A stretch of 13,140 nt of DNA from Asaia bogorensis (GCA_945871455.1 CAMBXJ010000060.1:1-13140); one strand, 5' to 3'. Positions 1 through 8,799 are shown, numbered from the stretch's first letter. Made by a program: numbers and translations. Notes: generated from the sequence alone by a model not told the origin.

Positions 1-287
1 TGCACCACCACATAACACTCTGCATCGTGGCCTACGGGTTCTTGATCGCCGAACGGGCGATTTTTCCCCCCTCAGGACCCCGAAACCAAGGAAGACCCAC
101 GGCGCCTGCCGTTCCCGCCGGTCGCCGATCCCACGGCGCCGCCGCTGCGCACCGAACGCCATATCCCGAACTCCATTGCCACCCTCCGACGCAGGATTAT
201 TGTCGCGCTGGTAGAGCGTCTGCCCCGCTGCCCGTGTTGCGGCATCGGACGGCAGACGGGGGAGCGACGGGCGATATGACGCAGTAA
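1..287 (+). CDS. IS701-family transposase, C-terminal end (5' cut by window edge)
   Basis: The reading frame is open from the first bases (codons begin at position 3) to the TGA ending at 287, so the start lies outside the window. The visible product begins with a run of three His, then TLCIVAYGFLIAER and a PPSGP segment. This is the pattern I know from the C-terminal end of IS701-type (DDE, IS4-related) transposases, where a 'HHHxTLCIxAYGFL.xER' block precedes a low-complexity Pro/Arg/His-rich tail. The catalytic part is not visible, so activity cannot be judged. The product would cut and join the ends of its own insertion sequence. The neighbouring inverted repeat at 293-329 may lie at or near the right end of the element. 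The family call rests on recall of one motif block; the long tail is not diagnostic. Confidence 0.65.
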   Translation, partial: HHHITLCIVAYGFLIAERAIFPPSGPRNQGRPTAPAVPAGRRSHGAAAAHRTPYPELHCHPPTQDYCRAGRASAPLPVLRHRTADGGATGDMTQ

Positions 288-292
288 GACTA

Positions 293-329
293 GAGCGGTT
301 TCACGCTGACTGGGAACGGCAAACCGCTC
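293..329. repeat. 9-bp perfect inverted repeat just after the transposase
   Basis: GAGCGGTTT (293-301) is matched by AAACCGCTC (321-329) around a 19-base spacer. It starts 6 bases after the transposase stop and lies between two convergent genes. It could be the end region of the insertion sequence, a dispersed genomic palindrome, or a weak transcription stop. No T-run follows on either strand. Seen directly; its role is inferred. Confidence 0.45.
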
Positions 330-390
330 GAGCTGTTTGTTTGATCGCATGATTCACACGCTGTGACGTTCCGCTCATCGTGATCATGCC

Positions 391-1869
391 CTATGGGCGT
401 CTTGATGCGCGCGGCGCGGATCGCGCGGGTTCGGTTGGCTGGTCTCCGGGAAATCCGGCGAGGTATTGGCGCAGCGGTGCCGATCCCGTGACGGCCGCCG
501 TGCCAGCCTCGATCAGCAGATCGACATCGGATTTGTCGATGGTCAGGCCTGTCGGTATCGCCAGCAGCTTCTGCTTTTCCGGCCCCTCCGGCATGCCGGC
601 CAGGGACACGTGCACCAATTCCGCCTGGACGTCGTCGCATGGCGCGCCTTCGACCATCTTGCCTTGAGAACAGCGCAACCCGCGCAACGCTTTCGCCAGG
701 TCCTGGATCTGCTGCGACACGGTGGCCATGGTCTCGAAATTGTAGCGATCGATCTGGGCGCCGCTGACCAGGCCGAACATCGCGAACAGCCCGCCGACCA
801 GCCGTTGCTGCGGGATCGACGGATCCTGCGTGCCCTGACCATCCACGCTGATCACCAGGATCCGGCGCATCCTGTTGAATCCCCGAGCCGCCAGGGCCGA
901 ACGGGACTGTGCCATGTTTTGCATCAGGCCGCCCGCGACGCGAAGACCCAGATTGTCGGCGATGCCGCCGTCGGCAAGATGGACATATTTGGTTTGCTCA
1001 GGATCAAGATACCGTTCCAACGACCGCGCCTGAGCGCCCAACCTGGAAATCGGGTCATTTTTCTCCGCCGCCGAAACGCGCGTAAGCCATCCCGGCTTGC
1101 GACCACCGCAGGCGGCCACATGGCTGGTCAGGGTCACCGGGGAAAACAGGCCGGGAAATCCGTTCGACGCGGCGACCGCGCGGGCAAGCGGGAATGGGTT
1201 CAGGTCTGAGCAGATGACGTCGAACACCTCCTGCGTGAACAGAAACGGCACGCCGTAGCCGATATCGGTGGCGCCGATTCCGATCAGCGGTCGGCCTCGG
1301 GCGGCCAGGTCGCTGAACGTCGCGCCACGGAACATGGTCTGGTCGTAGACTTTCTCCATGAAGTCGTTCGTGCCGACCAGCGGGTCCGTCAGCCAGGTCC
1401 AGTTCCAGGGATACAGATAGATGCCAAGGATGTAGCTGTTGGTGTCGGAGTAGAGGAAATCCTTCTCATACTGCCCGAAAGCCGCCTCCCGATGCAGGCC
1501 ATAGTAGGCGGCCGTGAAGCTGCCGCCGGATATCCCCGATATCCCATCCAACTGCGACAACAGGGATTGCGGGCCGGCGCGCGTGGGCGTCCGCATGTCC
1601 CGCATCCCCTTCAGCACGCCGAAACCGAACGCCGCGGATCGCTTGCCGCCACCGGACATCGCGACCAGGATCAACCGGTCGGGCGGCTCCTCGGATCGGC
1701 GCAGCCCGTCGAACCGGTAGCCGCCGCGGGAGATGAACTCGCTGCCAGGGGGGAGCAATCGATCGGCCGGTAGCGGCGTCGTGTCCGCCACCAGCAAGGA
1801 TGCGCAACCACCCAACAGCAGGATGATCGCGGCCAATACGGGCAGTGCCCGCCGATACGGTGCGATCAT
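391..1869 (-). CDS. Patatin-like phospholipase, predicted lipoprotein
   Basis: The product is 492 residues. Residues 1-22 form a lipoprotein-type signal: basic start (YRR), hydrophobic stretch, and LGGC with Cys22 as the lipidation site, so it is probably anchored in the outer membrane or at the periplasmic face. Three patatin hallmarks are visible. A glycine-rich oxyanion loop SGGGKRSAAFG begins at residue 72. The nucleophile elbow GISGG has Ser114. The DGG motif holds the catalytic Asp at about 300, inside LADGGIADNLG. Patatin enzymes cleave acyl esters of phospholipids or neutral lipids with a Ser-Asp dyad. All key residues are present, so it should be active; the substrate is unknown. The ATG at 1869 is chosen because it gives the complete signal peptide and has a CGGAG sequence just upstream. 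It is monocistronic here and converges on the IS701 remnant, so it may be accessory. Confidence 0.88.
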   Translation of the reverse strand: MIAPYRRALPVLAAIILLLGGCASLLVADTTPLPADRLLPPGSEFISRGGYRFDGLRRSEEPPDRLILVAMSGGGKRSAAFGFGVLKGMRDMRTPTRAGPQSLLSQLDGISGISGGSFTAAYYGLHREAAFGQYEKDFLYSDTNSYILGIYLYPWNWTWLTDPLVGTNDFMEKVYDQTMFRGATFSDLAARGRPLIGIGATDIGYGVPFLFTQEVFDVICSDLNPFPLARAVAASNGFPGLFSPVTLTSHVAACGGRKPGWLTRVSAAEKNDPISRLGAQARSLERYLDPEQTKYVHLADGGIADNLGLRVAGGLMQNMAQSRSALAARGFNRMRRILVISVDGQGTQDPSIPQQRLVGGLFAMFGLVSGAQIDRYNFETMATVSQQIQDLAKALRGLRCSQGKMVEGAPCDDVQAELVHVSLAGMPEGPEKQKLLAIPTGLTIDKSDVDLLIEAGTAAVTGSAPLRQYLAGFPGDQPTEPARSAPRASRRP

Positions 1870-2063
1870 CTCCGTTTTGTCCCGTTCAATGACGTCATAG
1901 GCATCAATGCGGCCTCTCGTGGCCTGTCAAGCCACCATCGAATGCCTGGTCCGACGGCGGTCGACCAGCCCATCGGTCCGTTCGTGTGAGTCGAGGGCTA
2001 GTGTGGCGCGAAATCCGGAAAAACGCGCCTGCACGGGACCTATCGCGGCAGCGTCGGATGGTC

Positions 2064-2109
2064 GTGACAAAGCGAGGCTCCCGATGCTATCTAGAAATTA
2101 CATCTAGAT
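2064..2109 (+). promoter_or_regulatory. Putative vapBC promoter and autoregulatory operator
   Basis: Two copies of ATCTAGA stand 13 bp apart (2089-2095 and 2102-2108), and the second is part of the 8-bp palindrome ATCTAGAT at 2102-2109. A GTGACA sequence (2064-2069), one base from the -35 consensus, lies 18 bp before TATCTA (2088-2093), a weak -10. The repeats would therefore cover the -10 and the transcription start. VapB/VapBC complexes usually repress their own promoter by binding paired sites at this place. The repeat is seen directly; its role is inferred. The rest of 1870-2063 shows no gene I can support. Confidence 0.4.
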
Positions 2110-2122
2110 GAAAGATCCGTCG

Positions 2123-2374
2123 ATGGCGCTGAGCATAAAGACGGCGGAAGCCGACGAACTGGCCCGCGGCCTCGCTCGGCTGACTGGCGAAAGCATGACC
2201 GAGGCCGTCACCGTCGCTCTGCGGGAGCGGCTGGTTCGGGAGCGTCTCCGACGCGAGACCGCCGCCGACCTGCCGGTTCGGCTGGCGGCATTGTCCGTCC
2301 GGCTGCGGACCGCCTACGACACCAGGCCGGTGGGCCGAGACGAATGGGATGCGGCTTCGGGCGATAAGGGATGA
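2123..2374 (+). CDS. vapB: VapB-family antitoxin
   Basis: From the ATG at 2123 the product is 83 residues, beginning [20 protein letters not shown]. This matches the Rv0623-like VapB antitoxins, which open with 'MALSIK.PEAD.LAR.LA..TGES.TEAV..ALRERL'. The N-terminal part should form the DNA-binding ribbon-helix-helix-like fold; the basic, helical remainder should wrap the toxin. An in-frame ATG lies at 2108 but overlaps the operator palindrome and adds five atypical residues, so I prefer 2123. No strong ribosome binding site precedes either start. The gene overlaps vapC by 4 bp (ATGA), which couples their translation. Expected role: neutralise the VapC nuclease and repress the operon. Confidence 0.85.
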   Translation: MALSIKTAEADELARGLARLTGESMTEAVTVALRERLVRERLRRETAADLPVRLAALSVRLRTAYDTRPVGRDEWDAASGDKG

Positions 2375-2790
2375 TCGTTGTCGACTCCTCGGCCGTGGTG
2401 GCGATCTTGTTCGGCGAGTCGTCCGCGGCGGCACTATTGGTTCGGCTGGCGAGCGATACGGATCGGGTGATGTCGGTTGCTTCCTACCTCGAAACCGGGA
2501 CCGTGCTGGCGGCCCGGCGCCGGTCGGACCGCATGCGGGCGATCGAAGACCTGGACCAATTCCTGGGCGAGGCTGGCATCACTCTGGTCGAGGTCGATTT
2601 TTCCCAGGCACGGCTCGCGCTTCGGGCACGCATCGCGTACGGCCGCGGCATGGGCCATGGCGGGGTGCTGAATTTCGGCGACGCGTTCTCCTACGCCCTG
2701 GCGCAGGCGCGGTCGGCGCCGTTGCTGTTCGTCGGCGACGGCTTTGGCACGACCGACGTTGCCGTGGCACTTGGTTCGGACTCTGGTTGA
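2371..2790 (+). CDS. vapC: VapC-type PIN-domain toxin (ribonuclease)
   Basis: The 139-residue product is a single PIN domain of usual length. The metal-binding acidic residues are in place: Asp5 in IVVDSSA, Glu41 in SYLETG, Asp104 in [12 protein letters not shown], and Asp123/Asp129 in the [10 protein letters not shown] block. This pattern (LNFGD.F.YALA...PLLF.GD.F..TD) is typical of VapC ribonucleases, many of which cut tRNA or rRNA and stop translation. Its start overlaps the antitoxin stop by 4 bp. No residue loss or frameshift is visible, so the toxin looks active. The pair sits between a lipoprotein gene and a gene-poor stretch, which fits acquisition as a mobile accessory module. The RNA target cannot be read from the sequence. 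Confidence 0.9.
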   Translation: MIVVDSSAVVAILFGESSAAALLVRLASDTDRVMSVASYLETGTVLAARRRSDRMRAIEDLDQFLGEAGITLVEVDFSQARLALRARIAYGRGMGHGGVLNFGDAFSYALAQARSAPLLFVGDGFGTTDVAVALGSDSG

Positions 2791-3360
2791 TTGGGTCGGC
2801 AGGATGCCGCGCGCTGGCCACCGGTCTGTCACGGCGAGGCCATGGCGGTACGATGCAGAACTCAGTCGACCTGCTTCTTCATGATGACAGGGTCTTTTTC
2901 CGAGGCGGATTGACACCGCTCCAGCCTGCGCGACATTGTTTGGTTGTCTACTACTCGACACAGGACGTTGTGCATGACGCCGGCTAATGATTATGATTTG
3001 TCCTGTGTGGAAGCCGGCATACACTAAGTAGATTTCCTTCCCGGCCTCATATCGCGCCGGAAAGAGCGGGCCGATCCCTTCGTTGATGCCTAACAAGGGG
3101 CGTTCCATGTGTCGAGGCGATGAAAAGCCCGGTTTGTTGTCCATTCGGGCGGTCCCGTTTATTTCGAGGTCCCCCTGGCGAAGATCGGTGGAGATCGCTG
3201 CGTCCAAACCTATAGTCCGAATTAAACCGCTCGTCCCCACAATATACCCTGCTCACGCGAGTATCCGGAAAACCTAATCGGGAAATTTGCCGCCTCGGAA
3301 GCCCTCCCCTGCCGCCCGCGCGCCACATCCCGTTGACCGCGACCCGCCCCCGGAGCAAGG
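2791..3360. other. Gene-poor stretch between vapC and trpG
   Basis: I cannot support a gene in these 570 bases. The middle part (about 2850-3290) is visibly richer in A+T than its surroundings. It holds two interleaved inverted repeats: ACACAGGAC (2958-2966) with GTCCTGTGT (3000-3008), and GCCGGC at 2979-2984 and 3013-3018. A 37-codon ATG-started frame lies on the minus strand at 2862-2975 (product starts MHNVLCRVVDNQ, ends MKKQVD), without a ribosome binding site. These may be remains of an insertion sequence. The trpG promoter must lie in the right part; a TATACC at 3243-3248 is the best -10 candidate but has no good -35. No Trp-rich leader peptide is visible. Confidence 0.5.
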
Positions 3361-4023
3361 ATGCGCCGCATGATCCTGCTGATAGACAACTATGATAGCT
3401 TCACCTTCAACCTTTACCATTTCCTGGGCGAGGTCGGCGCGCAGTGCGATGTCTGGCGCAATGACAAGATCACCGTCGACGCGGCGCTCGCGCTGGAACC
3501 GGAAGCCATCGTGCTGTCCCCCGGACCTTGCACGCCGAATGAGGCAGGCATCTGCCTGGACCTTATCGCCGCCGCGGCTGGGAAAGTCCCGTTGTTGGGC
3601 GTCTGTCTCGGCCATCAGGCCATCGGGCAGGCATTTGGCGGGCATGTCATCCGTGCGCCCGTGCCGATGCACGGCAAGGTTTCGGCGATCACCCACATCG
3701 GAACCGACATCCTGGCCGAACTGCCTTCGCCGTTCTCCGCCACCCGCTACCATTCACTGATCGTGGAGCGGGACACGTTGCCCGATACCCTGGTTCCAAC
3801 CGCCTGGACCGATGACGGCATCATCATGGCGATGCGTCACCGGACGATGCCGGTCTACGGCGTGCAGTTCCATCCGGAGAGCATCGCCAGCGAGCACGGC
3901 CACCAGATCCTGGCCAACTTCCTGGCGCTCGCCCGTGGGGCGAATGCCCCCGGCTCCAATGTCCCCGGTTCCAATGCCCCCGGTTCCAACCTACGCCCCA
4001 CCGCCGCGGCCCGGGCCGCCTGA
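3361..4023 (+). CDS. trpG: Anthranilate synthase component II (glutamine amidotransferase)
   Basis: The product has 220 residues. It is a class I glutamine amidotransferase that hydrolyses glutamine and passes ammonia to TrpE, which makes anthranilate from chorismate in the cytoplasm. The opening [13 protein letters not shown] is classic for TrpG/PabA. The oxyanion segment LSPGPCTP is at 52-59, the nucleophile Cys82 is in [11 protein letters not shown], and His171/Glu173 in VQFHPES complete the triad. TrpG and PabA cannot be told apart by motifs alone; the trpD-trpC context supports TrpG, although the protein may serve both pathways. Two starts are possible, 3361 (GGAG 5 bases upstream) and 3370, which gives the usual [11 protein letters not shown] opening. 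Residues from about 194 on are an extra tail with three repeats of [10 protein letters not shown] not expected in the family (usually about 190-195 residues). trpE is not in the window. Confidence 0.95.
   Translation: MRRMILLIDNYDSFTFNLYHFLGEVGAQCDVWRNDKITVDAALALEPEAIVLSPGPCTPNEAGICLDLIAAAAGKVPLLGVCLGHQAIGQAFGGHVIRAPVPMHGKVSAITHIGTDILAELPSPFSATRYHSLIVERDTLPDTLVPTAWTDDGIIMAMRHRTMPVYGVQFHPESIASEHGHQILANFLALARGANAPGSNVPGSNAPGSNLRPTAAARAA
3946..3990 (+). repeat. Three 15-bp tandem repeats in the trpG 3' end
   Basis: Three head-to-tail 15-bp units (3946-3960, 3961-3975, 3976-3990) differ at only a few bases; the core is CCCCGGTTCCAA. In the trpG frame each encodes Ala/Val-Pro-Gly-Ser-Asn. In the trpD frame each offers an ATG (3944, 3959, 3974) followed by Pro-rich codons. 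The tract lies just before the end of trpG and 41 bases before the GTG I assign to trpD. Replication slippage is the likely origin, and copy number may vary between strains. Confidence 0.85.
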
Positions 4024-4030
4024 TCCGGCC

Positions 4031-5047
<1,017 letters not shown>

Positions 5048-5114
5048 TACGCCGGCTGGCGCCAACCCGTCCGGCGCCGGCGATGAAAGTACCATGTCGG
5101 ATCAAGGAGAGATC

Positions 5115-5939
5115 ATGGTCGACGAAACCCGCGCCGTACCGGACGTGCTGGCCAGAATCTGTGCTGACACAAGGGCCACCGTCGCCGAACGCAAGGCCGC
5201 GCGGAGCATCGACAGCTTCCGTCAGGTCATCGAAGATCAACACGACGGGCCGCGCGGCTTCGGACGGGCCTTGAAGGAAACCGCGGCGCGCCCGCGTTTC
5301 GCCCTGATTGCGGAGATCAAGAAGGCATCGCCCTCCGGTGGTCTGATCCGGCCGGTTTTCGATCCGGCGGCGCTGGCTCTGGCCTACAAGCACGGCGGCG
5401 CGACCTGTCTGTCGGTACTGACGGATGAGCCCTATTTCCATGGTACTGCGGAACACCTGCAAGCCGCTCGGGCCGCGGTCGATCTGCCGGTCTTGCGCAA
5501 GGATTTCATGCTCGATCCGTGGCAGATCTATGAAAGCCGGGCGATGGGGGCGGATTGCGTGCTGCTGATCATGGCCGCGCTGACGGATGCCCAGGCGCGG
5601 GAGCTGGAAGCGGTGGCGCGCGCGCTCGATATGGATGTTCTGGTCGAAGTGCATGATCTGCGGGAGTTGGAGCGGGCGCTGGGGCTGGAAACGTCGCTGA
5701 TCGGCATCAACAACCGTGACCTGAAGACGTTGACGACCGATCTGGCGGTGACCGAGACGCTCGCATCCCATGTCCCACCGGACCGGTTCCTGATTGCCGA
5801 AAGCGGGATCCGCGCCACCAGCGACCTGCGTCGCCTGGCGGGCGTCGGCGCACAGGGGTTCCTGGTGGGCGAAAGTCTGATGCGCCAGGACGACGTCACC
5901 GCGGCGACTCGCACCCTGCTGGGGGAGACGGCCGCATGA
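5115..5939 (+). CDS. trpC: Indole-3-glycerol phosphate synthase
   Basis: TrpC closes the indole ring: carboxyphenylamino-deoxyribulose phosphate becomes indole-3-glycerol phosphate, with loss of CO2. The 274-residue product is a single TIM barrel, not fused to TrpF. Expected active-site positions are visible: Glu67 and Lys69 in AEIKKASPS, Lys129 in VLRKDF, Glu178 in LVEVHD, Asn199/Asn200 in INNRDL and Ser230 in AESGI. The loop reads ASPSGG where many bacterial enzymes have ASPSKG, a position that varies in the family. I chose the ATG at 5115 because AAGGAG lies 5 bases upstream; an ATG at 5094 is in frame but lacks a site. It is separated from trpD by 67 bases and overlaps moaC by 4 bp (ATGA). 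Confidence 0.96.
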   Translation: MVDETRAVPDVLARICADTRATVAERKAARSIDSFRQVIEDQHDGPRGFGRALKETAARPRFALIAEIKKASPSGGLIRPVFDPAALALAYKHGGATCLSVLTDEPYFHGTAEHLQAARAAVDLPVLRKDFMLDPWQIYESRAMGADCVLLIMAALTDAQARELEAVARALDMDVLVEVHDLRELERALGLETSLIGINNRDLKTLTTDLAVTETLASHVPPDRFLIAESGIRATSDLRRLAGVGAQGFLVGESLMRQDDVTAATRTLLGETAA

Positions 5940-6412
5940 CTGGCTTCACTCATTTCGACCAGGCGGGCAACGCGACCATGGTTGATGTTTCCGCCAAACC
6001 CTCGACCGACCGCTCGGCAACCGCGCGGGTCCGTGTGGTGATGGAACCGGCGACTCTGGCGATGATCATGGCGGGCACCGCGAAGAAGGGTGACGTGCTG
6101 GGCGTGGCGCGTCTGGCCGGGATCATGGGCGCGAAACGCACCGGCGACCTGATCCCGCTGTGCCATCCGCTGCCGATCACCGCCGTGACGCTCGATCTGC
6201 TGCCCGATCCGGACGCCAATACGGTGGAGATCATCGCGACCGTTCGCACCACCGGGCAAACGGGGGTGGAGATGGAAGCGCTGACCGCCGCCAGTGTCGC
6301 GGCGCTGACCGTCTACGACATGTGCAAGGCCGTCGATCGGTCGATGCGGATCGATGGGTTGCGGGTCACTCACAAGGCCGGCGGCAAGTCAGGGGAGTTC
6401 TCTCAGTCATGA
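5936..6412 (+). CDS. moaC: Cyclic pyranopterin monophosphate synthase
   Basis: MoaC works with the radical-SAM enzyme MoaA to convert GTP to cyclic pyranopterin monophosphate, the first stage of molybdenum cofactor synthesis; MoaC makes the cyclic product. The product has 158 residues, the normal size. LCHPLP is at 75-80, GVEMEALTA at 110-118, and YDMCKAVD at 127-134 places Asp128 and Lys131 exactly where the E. coli enzyme has its catalytic pair. The end HKAGGKSG corresponds to the usual KSGGKSG, with Ala for Ser. The gene overlaps trpC and moeA by 4 bp each, so translation is coupled and the gene belongs to the trp operon. moaA is not in the window. Confidence 0.96.
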   Translation: MTGFTHFDQAGNATMVDVSAKPSTDRSATARVRVVMEPATLAMIMAGTAKKGDVLGVARLAGIMGAKRTGDLIPLCHPLPITAVTLDLLPDPDANTVEIIATVRTTGQTGVEMEALTAASVAALTVYDMCKAVDRSMRIDGLRVTHKAGGKSGEFSQS

Positions 6413-7662
6413 GCGGTTCGAACCCAGCAGGTGGCGCCGCCGCGTCCAAATCCCGCGACCTTTCGGTAGACGAGGCGCGCGATCGCATTCTGGCCGTGCT
6501 GCGACCGACACCGGCCGAGGTTGTACCCGTTGCCGGCGCCTGGAACCGGGTGACCGCCGAACCGGTGCGGTCCCGCCTGACCCAGCCGCCGGCGGACGTT
6601 TCGGCGATGGACGGCTACGGGTTGCGCGCCTTGGACGGTACTCTGGGCGCCAGTCTGTCGGTGATTGGCGCGGCGCCGGCCGGGCATCCGTTCATGGGCC
6701 AGGTTGAGGCCGGTGAGGCGGTGCGAATTTTCACCGGCAGCGTGATCCCGGCTGGCGCGGATACCGTGCTGCTGCAGGAAGATGCGACCCGGAACGGTGA
6801 CATCCTTGTCGTGAACGAGGCGGTTGTCCTGGGGCGCCACATCAGGCGTGCCGGGCAGGATTTCGCGCAAGGCGACGCGGTGATCCCGGCCGGACGGCGC
6901 CTGACCGCGCGCGATGTCGGTCTGGCGGCCGCGGCCAACCATCCCTGGATAACGGTGCATCGTCGTCCCCGGGTGGCAATTCTGGCCACCGGCGACGAAA
7001 TCGCTCTACCGGGCGAACCCATTCCCTCCGGCGGCATCGTCAGTTCCAACTCGCACGCGCTGGCCGCCCTGATCCTGGCGCTGGGCGGCGAGCCGATCGT
7101 GTTGCCGGTTGCCAGGGACACCACGGAGGCGGTCGCCGCCGTCGCCGATGCGGTGCACGGGATGGACATGCTGGTCACAACCGGCGGGGCATCCGTCGGG
7201 GATCACGACCTGGTGATCGCGGGTCTGCAAACCCGTGGACTGGTCGTCGATTTCTGGCAGATCGCCATGCGCCCCGGTAAACCGCTGCTGTTCGGCACCC
7301 TGGGCGCGGTACCGGTCCTGGGGTTGCCGGGCAATCCAGTGTCCGCCCTGGTCTGCGCAATCCTGTTCCTGTTGCCATCGATCGCCCGCATGAGCGGGTT
7401 GCCCGCCGCGCCACCGCCGGTGACCCGCGCGATCGCCGGGACGGCACTGCGGGAAAACGACCGACGGGCGGACCATTTGCGATCCACCATCGCGACGGAC
7501 GCGGACGGGCGGATCGTCGTCACACCGTTTCCGGTGCAGGATTCGGCGATGTTGCGGCGTCTTGCGCTGGCGGATGCCCTGATTCTGCGCGCCCCGCATG
7601 CGCCCGCATTGCCGGTGGGAGCCGAGGTTCCGATCATTCGCCTCGATTCCCTCGGCCTTTAA
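6409..7662 (+). CDS. moeA: Molybdopterin molybdenumtransferase
   Basis: MoeA inserts molybdate into adenylylated molybdopterin, the last step that makes active cofactor. The product has 417 residues. Domain marks in order: SAMDGYG at 65-71 (substrate-binding Asp68), [13 protein letters not shown] near 108-120, ATGDEI at 193-198, the MogA-like core [11 protein letters not shown] at 257-267, MRPGKP at 288-293 and GLPGNPVS at 305-312. All are intact. I use the ATG at 6409, which overlaps the moaC stop (ATGA) and gives a normal N-terminus; the frame is open further upstream inside moaC, but that is not protein-like. It is the last gene of the operon; lexA follows after 110 bases with its own promoter. 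Confidence 0.95.
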   Translation: MSGSNPAGGAAASKSRDLSVDEARDRILAVLRPTPAEVVPVAGAWNRVTAEPVRSRLTQPPADVSAMDGYGLRALDGTLGASLSVIGAAPAGHPFMGQVEAGEAVRIFTGSVIPAGADTVLLQEDATRNGDILVVNEAVVLGRHIRRAGQDFAQGDAVIPAGRRLTARDVGLAAAANHPWITVHRRPRVAILATGDEIALPGEPIPSGGIVSSNSHALAALILALGGEPIVLPVARDTTEAVAAVADAVHGMDMLVTTGGASVGDHDLVIAGLQTRGLVVDFWQIAMRPGKPLLFGTLGAVPVLGLPGNPVSALVCAILFLLPSIARMSGLPAAPPPVTRAIAGTALRENDRRADHLRSTIATDADGRIVVTPFPVQDSAMLRRLALADALILRAPHAPALPVGAEVPIIRLDSLGL

Positions 7663-7694
7663 GCTGGAGTTTTTGGATTCCTCCACGGTTTGAC

Positions 7695-7723
7695 TTGACG
7701 GGCGATTCGGAACCAACATAGAA
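7695..7723 (+). promoter_or_regulatory. Putative lexA promoter
   Basis: TTGACG (7695-7700) matches the -35 consensus at five of six bases. A weak -10 (CATAGA at 7717-7722) follows after 16 bases. It lies in the moeA-lexA gap, and the first SOS box covers the -10, as expected for LexA autoregulation. The -35 is clear, the -10 is poor. Confidence 0.5.
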
Positions 7724-7724
7724 C
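7710..7724 (-). promoter_or_regulatory. LexA (SOS) box, perfect direct repeat
   Basis: The plus strand reads GAAC-CAACATA-GAAC, which is GTTC-N7-GTTC on the minus strand. This is the direct-repeat LexA operator known from alphaproteobacteria (unlike the CTGT-N8-ACAG palindrome of gammaproteobacteria). It lies 49 bases before the lexA start and over the proposed -10. Bound LexA should block transcription of lexA until DNA damage triggers self-cleavage. Confidence 0.85.
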
Positions 7725-7731
7725 AAGGTCG

Positions 7732-7746
7732 GTTTCTGATTTGTTC
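7732..7746 (+). promoter_or_regulatory. Second, near-perfect LexA box
   Basis: GTTT-CTGATTT-GTTC differs from GTTC-N7-GTTC by one base. It lies 7 bases after the first box and points the opposite way. It could be a second lower-affinity LexA site within the early transcribed leader. The match is seen directly; binding is inferred. Confidence 0.5.
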
Positions 7747-7772
7747 CGGATAACGCCCAGGGGGATTCCCAC

Positions 7773-8492
7773 ATGCTTACGCGCAAGCAATACGAGCTGT
7801 TGGTCTATATTGACCGGCACCTGAAGCAGACCGGTTTTTCCCCGAGCTTCGAGGAGATGAAGGAAGCCCTTCACCTCAAGTCGAAATCCGGGATCCACCG
7901 GTTGATTTCAGCGCTGGAGGAGCGTGGCTATCTCGGTCGCCGCCATCACCGCGCCCGCGCGTTGGAGGTATTGAAGCTGCCCGACAACCTCGTCGCGCGC
8001 CCGGAAGCCGATCTGCCGGATGATGAGGAGGCGACGGGCTTCTCGCCCAATGTGATCAGAGGCGACTTCACATCCCGATTGCCCGGGGTGCGGGCGGCCG
8101 ATGATGCGGTCGCGGTGCAATTGCCGCTCTATGGGCGGATCGCCGCCGGTCTGCCGATCGAGGCGCTGCGCGATTCCTCCAGCCAGGTCGACGTACCCAT
8201 CAGCCTGCTCGGCAATGGCGAACACTACGCGCTGGAGGTTGCTGGCGATTCGATGATCGAAGCCGGGATCCTCGACGGTGACACCGTCATCATCAACAAG
8301 GGCGAATCGGCCGAAAACGGCCAGATCGTCGTCGCACTGGTGGACGAGAACGAGGTGACGCTGAAGCGGCTGCGCCGGCGCGGCAACTCCATCGCCCTGG
8401 AACCCTGCAACGCCCGCCATGAAACCCGCATCTTCCCAGCAGATCGGGTCAAGGTGCAGGGGCGGCTTGTCGCCCTGATGCGTCGGTTCTAG
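7773..8492 (+). CDS. lexA: LexA repressor, SOS regulator and self-cleaving protease
   Basis: LexA represses DNA repair genes. When RecA is active on single-stranded DNA, LexA cuts itself and the genes are released. The product has 239 residues, the longer form usual in alphaproteobacteria. The N-terminal winged helix starts [20 protein letters not shown], with the recognition-helix region [18 protein letters not shown] at 36-53. A linker of about 45 residues follows. The cleavage site is Ala125-Gly126 in GRIAAGLP, the catalytic Ser160 is in AGDSMIEAG, and the catalytic Lys198 is in VTLKRL. All are intact. AGGGGG at 7759-7764 is the ribosome binding site for the ATG at 7773. Two LexA-box candidates upstream indicate autoregulation. 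Confidence 0.97.
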   Translation: MLTRKQYELLVYIDRHLKQTGFSPSFEEMKEALHLKSKSGIHRLISALEERGYLGRRHHRARALEVLKLPDNLVARPEADLPDDEEATGFSPNVIRGDFTSRLPGVRAADDAVAVQLPLYGRIAAGLPIEALRDSSSQVDVPISLLGNGEHYALEVAGDSMIEAGILDGDTVIINKGESAENGQIVVALVDENEVTLKRLRRRGNSIALEPCNARHETRIFPADRVKVQGRLVALMRRF

Positions 8493-8498
8493 AACGAA

Positions 8499-8540
8499 GC
8501 CAGCGTGATCGGGGCGGGTTCAGGCCCCGCCCACACTGGC
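8499..8540 (+). terminator. Terminator-like hairpin after lexA
   Basis: Seven bases after the lexA stop lies a two-part stem. Outer arms GCCAGCGTG (8499-8507) and CACACTGGC (8532-8540) pair at eight of nine positions. Inner arms GGGCGGG (8512-8518) and CCCGCCC at 8526-8532 pair fully around a 7-base loop; the two arms share one base, so a slight shift is needed. No T-run follows, so it may act as a partial or Rho-assisted stop or protect the lexA mRNA. Confidence 0.5.
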
Positions 8541-8572
8541 GTCCGTTGCAACCGTAAGCGCAAGAGCCTCCG

Positions 8573-8749
8573 ATGTCGTCGCAAACCGAGACCGTTGCCC
8601 CCTGGATCCGACTGGCGGTGGGAGCCGTCCTTGGCCTGCTGGTCATCGGCGGGGCGGTCATGTTCGGTGGTTTGAACCCGGCGCTGCTGGTGGGCTGGGC
8701 TTTCGGTGTGACCATCGCCGCGGTGTTGATCCTGTTTCGAAGGCGGTGA
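8573..8749 (+). CDS. Small two-helix membrane protein, function unknown
   Basis: The ATG at 8573 opens a 58-codon frame ending at TGA 8747-8749. After a short polar start (MSSQTETVAPWIR), two hydrophobic stretches follow, about residues 14-31 and 37-55, separated by FGGLNP. The end FRRR is positive, so both ends are probably cytoplasmic by the positive-inside rule. The hydrophobic pattern and codon use look like a real small inner-membrane protein, but I recognise no family. No strong ribosome binding site is seen (AAGAG at 8561-8565 is the nearest). It lies 80 bases after lexA, beyond the hairpin. Confidence 0.5.
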   Translation: MSSQTETVAPWIRLAVGAVLGLLVIGGAVMFGGLNPALLVGWAFGVTIAAVLILFRRR

Positions 8750-8778
8750 TAACGGCCCCCGGCCCGATCTTCCGTCGG

Positions 8779-8799
8779 CCCGGCAATCCGTCGGCCGGG
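8779..8799. terminator. GC-rich hairpin between converging frames
   Basis: CCCGGC (8779-8784) pairs with GCCGGG (8794-8799) around 9 bases. The 9-bp unit CCGTCGGCC also occurs twice directly, at 8772-8780 and 8788-8796. It lies between the small membrane protein (plus) and the coding remnant (minus), where a two-way stop would be expected. No T-run is present, so the role is weakly supported. Confidence 0.25.

Noticed and set aside
466..1209. Plus-strand frame of 247 codons opposite the patatin gene
   Set aside because: It is antisense to the conserved patatin core and has biased shadow composition (Gln/His/Arg-rich).
2434..3240. Minus-strand frame of 268 codons over vapC and the following gap
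   Set aside because: Half of it is antisense to vapC, no start site is supported and no domain is recognised. Only the gap part could be a remnant.
3200..3360. A trp leader peptide/attenuator before trpG
   Set aside because: No small frame with a run of Trp codons and no alternative hairpins followed by a T-run are visible.
3946..3990. Possible CRISPR-like array
   Set aside because: Units are 15 bp, directly adjacent, without spacers and within coding sequence.
5327..5344. Gly instead of Lys in the TrpC ASPSKG loop as a sign of inactivation
   Set aside because: The catalytic Glu67, Lys69, Lys129, Glu178 and Ser230 are all present, and some functional family members lack this Lys.
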